37,578 bases of DNA from Thermoplasmata archaeon (GTDB taxonomy: Archaea > Thermoplasmatota > Thermoplasmata > Halarchaeoplasmatales > Halarchaeoplasmataceae), in the NCBI GenBank assembly GCA_003551675.1, contig PUNG01000138.1, forward strand, positions 1-37,578, given 5' to 3'. Below the pieces are notes generated by a model, which saw nothing but the letters and a program-made list of their open reading frames with translations, was not told the origin of the DNA and searched no databases. Each line of letters opens with the position of its first letter. Within the stretch, counting starts at the first letter, position 1. This document shows positions 32,501 through 37,578 of the stretch, one piece after another. The position numbers were made by a program, and so were the translations under genes.

Positions 32501-34311
32501 CTCACTTCGATGGTGTTTGAACCCCACGTATCCGATACATCTTCTACACTCCCATCCACCAAAAAGCGTACCTGTTGTATCTCCGCCTCAGCACCCGTAT
32601 TCGTTACTCTGTATTCAACAACGACATCTTCGCCTTCGGCTACTTGTTTATCATATCCCGTGATCATCACACTGAACAGTCTATCATCCGATACGGTCAC
32701 AGTGACTTCGTCTTCGGAGTCCTCGCTGGTAACACCAAATACATAGTCGCCTGCATCATCTCTCTCAGTTTGCCAAGTAAACTCGCCTTGGTATTCCTCT
32801 CCACCGGCGAGAGTGACCTCCTCGGTTTCAACTACATCTTGGTCTACGGTCAACTCGATCTCTTGTGTCACCTCCAATTCCCCCTCATTCGTTACACTGT
32901 ACTTGATCATAGCTTCATCGTATTCGTAGATGATCTCGTCAAAATCGATCACCTCGACCTGGAAAAAGGGCTCATCTAAAACAAAGACTGTTACTTCGTC
33001 AAGATCATCGTCACTTCGAACCGAAAGATTGTATTCTCCTAACTCTTCTGTAACCCAATTGAACTCACCTTCAAAATTTTCTCCACCTTCAAGTTCTACC
33101 TCTTCGCTATCAACGAGTTCCTCATCAACGTAGAACTCTAAATCTTGGGTATCAAGATCATCACCTGTATTGTCCACAGAATATTCAACGGTAACTTCTT
33201 CTCCTTCACCTACTTCCTCATCAAAATCAACTATATCTACACTGAAGATACCTCTCTCTATCACGTAGATATTGATCTCGTCATGACCTCTTTCACTGTT
33301 CACTGAAAGGGTCCGATCGCCGTGACCTTCTGCCGTCCAAGTGAAATTGCCCTCATATTCTTCCTCCTCCTCAAGTTCTACGTTACTTTCTGTATCTACC
33401 AGATCATCATCTACGTAAAATTCTATATCCTGTGTGTCAGCCTCGCCGCCTGTATTCTCTACGACATACTCAACCGTAAGAGACTCGTCTTCTACCAGTC
33501 TATGGCCTTCCAAAGGCTCTTCGATCTCAACATCAAAGTAAGCTCCTTCTTCTACATTTATGGTGAACTCATCGTGATCATCCCTGCTGTGCACAGAGAG
33601 TTCACGTTCGCCTGGTTCTTCTGCCTCCCAAACGAGCTCAGTCTCTACTATCTCGTCCTGTTCTAGAGTTACTTCTTGGGAGCGTGCCATCTCACCATCT
33701 GCCCGCAATTCTATCATCTGAGTACCTGTTGCTACACCTGTATTTTCTACGGTGAATTCAACCACCACCGGTTCGCCCTCTATCACGTTAAGGCCATCTT
33801 CCGGTGCGGTTATCTCTATTTCAAAATTTGCAGGTTCTAACACAGTGACGGAAACTTCACGCTCATGATCTGCACTAGCAACTTCTAGATCATGGATACC
33901 TTCATCACCTTCTTCAGTCCACCATATAAATTCCCCTTCATATACATCTCCTTCACCTAGTGGAGGAGGATCATCAAACAACACATCATAACTAAATTCC
34001 AATGCTCCCGGTTCCTCATAGGACCAATCGCTCACCTGTGTCTCCCCGTCCCAGTCGACTACAGTATGCCTTGCATAATCCTCTCTAGTGATCCAATCGA
34101 GCCATACGGGAGGAGCGCTCCGAGGATTAGACTGCCACCTTCTCGCGGCCGGACTCCATTCATCTGCAACACCTGGTGCCATATAGGGTGCAAGCAGCCC
34201 CAACACCACCATGATGGTTATGAGCGATACTCCTATCAAACCGATCTTGTGCTTCTTGAACTCTCCTAGGACTTCTTTTACGTCAGCTAGTAAATCTTCC
34301 CATGTGACCAT
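29587..34311 (-). CDS. dppC: Giant DppC-type ABC permease with ~1300-residue extracellular insertion
   Basis: 1574 residues against about 300 for typical DppC. TM1 is at about 23-46 (IGLIGVSLITIMVVLGLLAP). From residue 1350 a complete permease core follows (FGTDNSRRDLWQGWIWGAR), with the ATPase-coupling EAA loop EASESLGSGSARIIFKHMIP and five TM helices. Between them, outside the membrane: about five CARDB-like repeats of roughly 95 residues (162-590), further Ig-like modules (630-940), InlB-B-like repeats of the GWxFDRWSGD type (946-1245), and the family's own PTQILFGxxxE … DPLKGEY domain (about 1262-1345). An E9 run occurs at about 809-817. ATG 34311 follows GGTG by 6 bases. It pairs with DppB to form the peptide channel. 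The frame is unbroken, so the length is genuine unless assembly is wrong. Confidence 0.88.
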   Translation of the reverse strand: MVTWEDLLADVKEVLGEFKKHKIGLIGVSLITIMVVLGLLAPYMAPGVADEWSPAARRWQSNPRSAPPVWLDWITREDYARHTVVDWDGETQVSDWSYEEPGALEFSYDVLFDDPPPLGEGDVYEGEFIWWTEEGDEGIHDLEVASADHEREVSVTVLEPANFEIEITAPEDGLNVIEGEPVVVEFTVENTGVATGTQMIELRADGEMARSQEVTLEQDEIVETELVWEAEEPGERELSVHSRDDHDEFTINVEEGAYFDVEIEEPLEGHRLVEDESLTVEYVVENTGGEADTQDIEFYVDDDLVDTESNVELEEEEEYEGNFTWTAEGHGDRTLSVNSERGHDEINIYVIERGIFSVDIVDFDEEVGEGEEVTVEYSVDNTGDDLDTQDLEFYVDEELVDSEEVELEGGENFEGEFNWVTEELGEYNLSVRSDDDLDEVTVFVLDEPFFQVEVIDFDEIIYEYDEAMIKYSVTNEGELEVTQEIELTVDQDVVETEEVTLAGGEEYQGEFTWQTERDDAGDYVFGVTSEDSEDEVTVTVSDDRLFSVMITGYDKQVAEGEDVVVEYRVTNTGAEAEIQQVRFLVDGSVEDVSDTWGSNTIEVRHGDNVLGHQELGPASHRIKVSRPPGVENIEVSNFAVSPVDGTAPLEVDITADIAHIGGEEDENRTIELEIPGEPVDYEWELAPGQVESIVAEHTFELDGVYTIRLGDQTQVVTVGVGDDVVVDEFSVEETAALMGSMEAEVRNTHREEERTIRLRIEDDEGIRVAEEEWTIQPGDMKAIEYTHEFTEEGTYHFILGPERASITFEEEEEEEEETLAMHTSDEQTVYEAELELQQEEEDDLEAKLIVDEDEVYLGDIIRVNVEVLNEEREERTISLYLTDELDERLLYEDVVAPAGDIRGYEISFVHDMQADRVPLELFMEYSGYADRYRHRRIEVQRPTEPFEFVGWTGDYEGPEDEITITMDSDKELRAHFGEERYNLRTSTSGNGTIETHPSQFNYERGDEVTLLAKPGENVFDLSMELYEEHLEEGPVAEELSIAFEVQGHALEDDAEIAISNGEWWVLVEGEKEYRIEEDADEGDLNFFELDDWEFSHWIGDYPEGEQFEEEITVEMDKEMNLRAFFKRVDTTVEHELNVNIEGEGAVDIEPEKETYYKGETVVLDAVAAEGWQFDRWSGDLRGTDEEITIVMDEDKDVTATFDDDISYSLDVSTHGEGRVDRSPFRLEYSEGAEVTLTATPEDTLVLEDIDRGDRVGDFHETITVVRRGSIRENLYEQSRRWLRRNTDVREFPSQEDVHPTQILFGQRNENWLEEGDPLKGEYNVTIRVDGIGVEFEEAETTFSGAVFGVFGTDNSRRDLWQGWIWGARYGLYAGGVVALTTIFFSTSFGMTSAYYGGWVDEFMSRINEILMGIPVLPILIIVLRFWSRSINIFVLIYALVMWRGAARVIRARGLQVAKDTYIEASESLGSGSARIIFKHMIPQILPYSIAQAALLVPVVIMAEAGMHILGLGDPTIVTWGTILEDAQSSGAVMNWEESWFWVLFPGVGMVLVGFGFISTGMAIERVINPKMKQR
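32689..33828 (-). repeat. Four full tandem CARDB-like repeats coding within dppC
   Basis: Residues 162-541 of the permease: copies near 162-254, 258-351, 355-445 and 449-541, each about 95 residues. Shared landmarks are VxVEYxVxNTG, a D/E-rich strand with FYVDxxLVD, EEYEGxFxW and a serine-aspartate strand (LSVxSxxxxDEV). A half copy precedes them (about 100-160) and a partial one follows (545-590). Confidence 0.75.
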
Positions 34312-34354
34312 TTTATACACCTTTGATTTTTATCATTTGTTGTTGTAATCTTCT

Positions 34355-35416
34355 CTAGCCTGTTTTCTTTTCTGCACCTACTTCTACCCGCGGATCTAGA
34401 TATCCATATATCAGATCTGCTATGTAATATCCAAAGATATACAGGAAAGCAGTTATGAAAGATATACCTAATATCACAGGTACGTCAGTATATGTAAATA
34501 TAGCCAATCTCAATAAGTAGCCCATCCCAGGCCATGCAAATATGATCTCCGATATCATCGCTCCTGCAACAGACATCAGAAGAGCCATGATGGCGGAGGT
34601 AACAACAGGAGGTGCCGCCGTCTTAAGGGTATGTCCGTAGATAACTTTCCTTTCAGGTACGCCTTTAGCCCTTGCAGCCATTATATAATCGTCTTGGAGG
34701 ATGCCAGTTACTAGGTTCCTCGTGACCCACGCATTTCCTCCGAACAGGACGAAAACTATCGTAGCCAAAGGAAGCGCCATCTTCCAAAGTAACTCCCTTA
34801 AAAATGTACTATAACCCAAAGCACTTGCACTCGGGAACGTAGGGTCCGGACTGGGGAACCACCTAAGTTCATAAACGAAAACTAGCAAAGCGAGCATACC
34901 TACCCACCACATGGGCATCGAAGACGCCGTCATCCCGAAAAGGGATAAAAATTTATCCAATCTTGATCCTGCCCTTTGAGCCGCCTTCAGACCTACAGCT
35001 ATACCTAATGCAGTATATATCACCGCTGCAGTTGTAAATAATAGGATTGTTCTAGGTAAATAATCCATGATGATAGCAGATACCTCACTAGAGCCTTCTC
35101 CACAGGTCATATCTTGTGCTCTACCAAAATCAAATGTCAAAACATCGTAAGCCGAATAAAAAACTCTTTGCCATCTAGGAAGGTGTAAATTATACCGCTC
35201 TCTTAGTTCTTCGGTCCTATTCTCACGATAACTACGAACCTCTTCAGGAGACCCTTCAAACTCCTGCAACTCCGCTCTCACGATCTGTGTGACACTTGTT
35301 TCCAGCTCACGCTCCGCCATAGTACTGAATGCGGCGGACAAGATAAAAACAACTATTATAAGTACTAGAAACATATTGAAAGTCCTTAATGCGAAATATT
35401 TCCACGACGCAGGCAT
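34355..35416 (-). CDS. dppB: Dipeptide/oligopeptide ABC transporter permease (DppB type)
   Basis: 353 residues, normal DppB length. TM1 (MFLVLIIVVFILSAAFSTM), a periplasm-facing loop of about 85 residues, then five TMs with the EAA loop MAARAKGVPERKVIYGHTLK that docks the ATPases, and the final GMGYLLRLAIFTYTDVPVILG region. No large insertion, in contrast to its partner DppC. GGAGG lies 18 bases before the ATG, further than usual, and an in-frame TAG upstream excludes a longer start. A TATA-like TTTATATT some 30 bases before the ATG may give an internal promoter, so dppBCDF could be transcribed apart from the binding protein. Confidence 0.92.
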   Translation of the reverse strand: MPASWKYFALRTFNMFLVLIIVVFILSAAFSTMAERELETSVTQIVRAELQEFEGSPEEVRSYRENRTEELRERYNLHLPRWQRVFYSAYDVLTFDFGRAQDMTCGEGSSEVSAIIMDYLPRTILLFTTAAVIYTALGIAVGLKAAQRAGSRLDKFLSLFGMTASSMPMWWVGMLALLVFVYELRWFPSPDPTFPSASALGYSTFLRELLWKMALPLATIVFVLFGGNAWVTRNLVTGILQDDYIMAARAKGVPERKVIYGHTLKTAAPPVVTSAIMALLMSVAGAMISEIIFAWPGMGYLLRLAIFTYTDVPVILGISFITAFLYIFGYYIADLIYGYLDPRVEVGAEKKTG

Positions 35417-35442
35417 ATTATCATTTTGCTATTACCTCCTTT

Positions 35443-35451
35443 AAGAATATA
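35443..35451 (-). promoter_or_regulatory. Possible internal promoter (TATA) before dppB
   Basis: On the minus strand CTTTATATTC precedes AAAGGAGGTAAT and the dppB start. The spacing would put transcription start within about 10 bases of the ATG. Tentative. Confidence 0.3.
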
Positions 35452-35547
35452 AAGTTTTTGATAAGACTGGTCGATAGCCAGGACTATGTTTAAAGATTTG
35501 GTTGACCAAAAATTAAGACTTGGTGAGAAATGTTTGTTTTTACAAAA

Positions 35548-35566
35548 TAATATAAAAAGAAAGGGT
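35548..35566 (-). terminator. T-rich stretch after the substrate-binding protein gene
   Basis: Read on the minus strand, CCCTTTCTTTTTATATT starts about 25 bases after the stop codon. Oligo-T is the main archaeal termination signal. It may reduce read-through from the highly expressed binding protein into dppB. Confidence 0.35.
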
Positions 35567-35589
35567 TTTGGGTTTTGATTTGGTCTCTT

Positions 35590-37578
35590 TTACTGTTTCT
35601 TCTTGTAGTAGATCGCCACAGCCATGCAGGCTGCTATCGCCAACAGTACCAATGTAAATCCAGGGGTTACTTCTTCTTCTTCGAAGTGAGCGATCAGATC
35701 CATGTCTTCCTCTATTTCAAAAGTTATCTCTGACTCTTCTTCGTTCCAATCTTCCGGAAGTCCTTCCCACTCATCGAACTCCCAGTCGTCTGCTGGATTC
35801 GCTGTCAATCGGATCTCCGTTCCTTCTGGTACAGGATCATCTTCCCAGAATTCTTCGATCGGGGATTCATCTATCTCATGCCATTCTCCTTCAAAATACA
35901 CTTCGACCGTTACGTTGCCTTCTCCTTCGATGTCTATGGTGAGATAGTAGTATTCCAATTCCTCTTCGAAGACCGCTGTCAGATTCTTGTCTTCATCCAT
36001 GGTTATGGTTATCTCGTCTTCAAATCCCTCGTGATCTCCAGTCCACTCAATAAAAGTCCATCCTTCGTCTGGTACCGCCGTTAAAGTCACTTCAGTTCCT
36101 TCTTCGTATTCTTCTTCATCAGGATCGAGTTCGACCTCTCCTTCTCCCTCGATGTTTACCGTCAAGTCAAAGAGACCCAATACTGTGATCGTCTCTTGAA
36201 GTACCGTATTGTCTGCTTCGTCCCGTACCTCTACATCGAACTCACCAGACTCTTCGAAAACGTATTCGTATGCAAAGGTATGCTCTCCTTCGCCATCTAG
36301 CTCTTCGACGTGTTCTTCTTCTCCACCGATGTATAGATGTGCCGTAGTGTCCTCGACGTAGCTTTCCACAACGGCTTCGATAGTTACTGTCTCTCCTGTA
36401 TTCGTTTCCTCAGGCACGGTCAATTCAGTACCTGTGATAAAGAGTTCATCTACTACTTCTACCTTTGTTTCAAGTTCTCCGAACGTGACCGTATAAGTTC
36501 CAACTGTTTCAAAGGTATATTCTTCTCTAGTGGAATAGGTTCGGCCTACTTCTACTTCGTATTCACCTATGACTTCACTGTCCACTTTCAATTCGATCTC
36601 TCCGTCTAAGTTACCAATGTTTTCAGCCGCCACGTCGATGACCGCATCTAAAGGCGCTTCTCCGATGATAGGATCAACATCAAGTGTATGAGGTATGATC
36701 GATGCACCAGTCACAGTAACTTGGCCAAGTTCATCTACGAACCTATCTTCAGCATCCCAAAGTTGTATGATGAACTCACCAGCGATGTCGTAAGTATGAT
36801 CGTAATCTATGTTTATGGTTTCACCAGCAGGTACGTTCTCCTCGTAGATCATCTCAGCTTCGCCCATCTCGTCTATCAGGACTATCTGCGCCGTGTCGTC
36901 TTCTTCGCCATCGTTCTCAAACTCCACCTGTATGTTGCCTTGTCCACCGATATCGATTTCTTCGTCTATAGAGAATTCGATGACATTTAGAGCAACATCA
37001 GGATCATACACGATAACGGTAGAGTCGATCGTGGTAAACACAGGATCATCTTCGCCGCGTGCTTCTAACTGCAGCGAGTAGTGACCTCCTCTAACTACAC
37101 CGTCGGTCGGTACAGTCGCCTCGAATATACTGTAGGTGTCCTCTTCGATGATAGTTATGTCTTCTTCACGTACCTCTTCTAGTATCTCGCCGCCTAGGTC
37201 TCGTCTCAGTGTAAATCTCCACTCTTCCATGTTGTCCTCTGTCAAAGGCCCTTGGTCTACAACAGGATACAACGAAGCGTAATGCCCATCTCCTTCAGCC
37301 TCTATGGGATCCCCAAGAGCAACTTCCGAGTCTACTACCTCTAGGGAATCAAGCCGTATCTCTGAGATGTCGAATTGCTCCGCCCAGTAACCGTATTCGA
37401 ACTCATAACCGTCTACTTCTTCTCCTTCGAATGGGTAACCGTAATCATCCCATCTCTCTAGGACCATGGAGTGATCGTCCGTATCATAATCCTCTATGTA
37501 GAACGGACCTACGCCTATGAACGTGTGCTCGTACTCATCTATGAAGTCTAGAAGACTCTCTAAAGTAGCTTCGACTTC
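35590..37578 (-). CDS. dppA: Peptide ABC transporter substrate-binding protein, C-terminal part, with Ig and InlB-B-like modules and PGF-type anchor
   Basis: The frame is open to the right edge, so the start lies outside; 662 residues are visible. The first 65 (TFIGVGPFYIEDYDTDDHS, then LERWDDYGYPFEG) match the C-terminal end of family 5 solute-binding proteins (…GxGPFYL…, RxxxYPF). Next come about four Ig/CARDB-like modules (for example IGGQGNIQVEFENDGEEDDT, AGEFIIQLWDAEDRF, VGTYTVTFGELETKVEV), then InlB-B-like repeats (GWTFIEWTGDHEGFEDEITI; WEFDEWEGLPED). The C-terminus is TPGFTLVLLAIAACMAVAIY plus KKKQ, a PGF-CTERM-like anchor. It captures peptides outside the cell for DppBCDF. Confidence 0.85.
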   Translation of the reverse strand, partial: EVEATLESLLDFIDEYEHTFIGVGPFYIEDYDTDDHSMVLERWDDYGYPFEGEEVDGYEFEYGYWAEQFDISEIRLDSLEVVDSEVALGDPIEAEGDGHYASLYPVVDQGPLTEDNMEEWRFTLRRDLGGEILEEVREEDITIIEEDTYSIFEATVPTDGVVRGGHYSLQLEARGEDDPVFTTIDSTVIVYDPDVALNVIEFSIDEEIDIGGQGNIQVEFENDGEEDDTAQIVLIDEMGEAEMIYEENVPAGETINIDYDHTYDIAGEFIIQLWDAEDRFVDELGQVTVTGASIIPHTLDVDPIIGEAPLDAVIDVAAENIGNLDGEIELKVDSEVIGEYEVEVGRTYSTREEYTFETVGTYTVTFGELETKVEVVDELFITGTELTVPEETNTGETVTIEAVVESYVEDTTAHLYIGGEEEHVEELDGEGEHTFAYEYVFEESGEFDVEVRDEADNTVLQETITVLGLFDLTVNIEGEGEVELDPDEEEYEEGTEVTLTAVPDEGWTFIEWTGDHEGFEDEITITMDEDKNLTAVFEEELEYYYLTIDIEGEGNVTVEVYFEGEWHEIDESPIEEFWEDDPVPEGTEIRLTANPADDWEFDEWEGLPEDWNEEESEITFEIEEDMDLIAHFEEEEVTPGFTLVLLAIAACMAVAIYYKKKQ

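Noticed and set aside
32689-33828. CRISPR or DNA satellite in the repeat-rich part of dppC
   Set aside because: The periodicity is at protein level (about 95 residues) with diverged DNA and a continuous reading frame; there is no repeat-spacer pattern.
36337-36990. Long open frames antisense to the binding-protein and permease genes
   Set aside because: They mirror very acidic, repetitive coding sequence on the other strand, have no promoter or ribosome site and no recognisable domain.

Overview
This is an archaeal chromosome fragment. Archaeal markers are TATA boxes about 25 nt upstream of leaderless or short-leader genes, GGTG-type ribosome binding sites, an archaeal diadenylate cyclase (DacZ), a Hef-type XPF helicase-nuclease, RtcB, a HerA-like ATPase, an archaeal pilin-like protein and a tRNA-His with an encoded G-1 and discriminator C. 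Base composition is AT-leaning, Arg is mostly AGA/AGG, Ile is often ATA, and surface proteins are very acidic. I infer a euryarchaeal-grade, possibly salt-adapted lineage (Thermoplasmatota, Hadarchaeota or MSBL1-like groups are candidates). The sequence alone does not settle this.

Region 1 (1-10.7 kb) is accessory and in flux. It holds two complete AbrB/VapC toxin-antitoxin pairs, one orphan VapB with only a stub of its toxin, a ParB-like/GNAT fusion, two small methyltransferases, two paralogous double-GNAT acetyltransferases that share an almost identical promoter and 5' end, an ATPase_2 protein under a tandem palindromic operator, a large surface protein and a frameshifted GNAT pseudogene. 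A further frameshifted fragment leaves the window at its left edge.

Region 2 (10.7-19.9 kb) is mixed housekeeping: class II photolyase, glutamine synthetase family enzyme, several membrane proteins, tRNA-His, a kinase-fold protein with an altered catalytic loop, a methyltransferase, and a pilin-like protein followed by a HerA-family ATPase.

Region 3 (19.9-27.4 kb) concentrates nucleic-acid maintenance and signalling genes: DacZ, RNase Z, a zinc-ribbon protein, Hef and RtcB. A nucleoside-deoxyribosyltransferase-like protein and a membrane protein follow.

Region 4 (27.4-37.6 kb, minus strand) is a dipeptide/oligopeptide ABC transporter operon, SBP-DppB-DppC-DppD-DppF. The DppC permease is about 1574 residues, with roughly 1300 residues of tandem Ig/CARDB-like and InlB-B-like modules inserted between TM1 and the conserved permease core. 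The substrate-binding protein carries the same kinds of modules before a PGF-type C-terminal anchor. The surface protein at 7.3 kb carries the extracellular domain of this permease family without the permease. This modular peptide-uptake/surface system is the most interesting content. Two genes (the zinc-ribbon protein and the HerA-like ATPase) also appear to start at CTG behind good ribosome binding sites.
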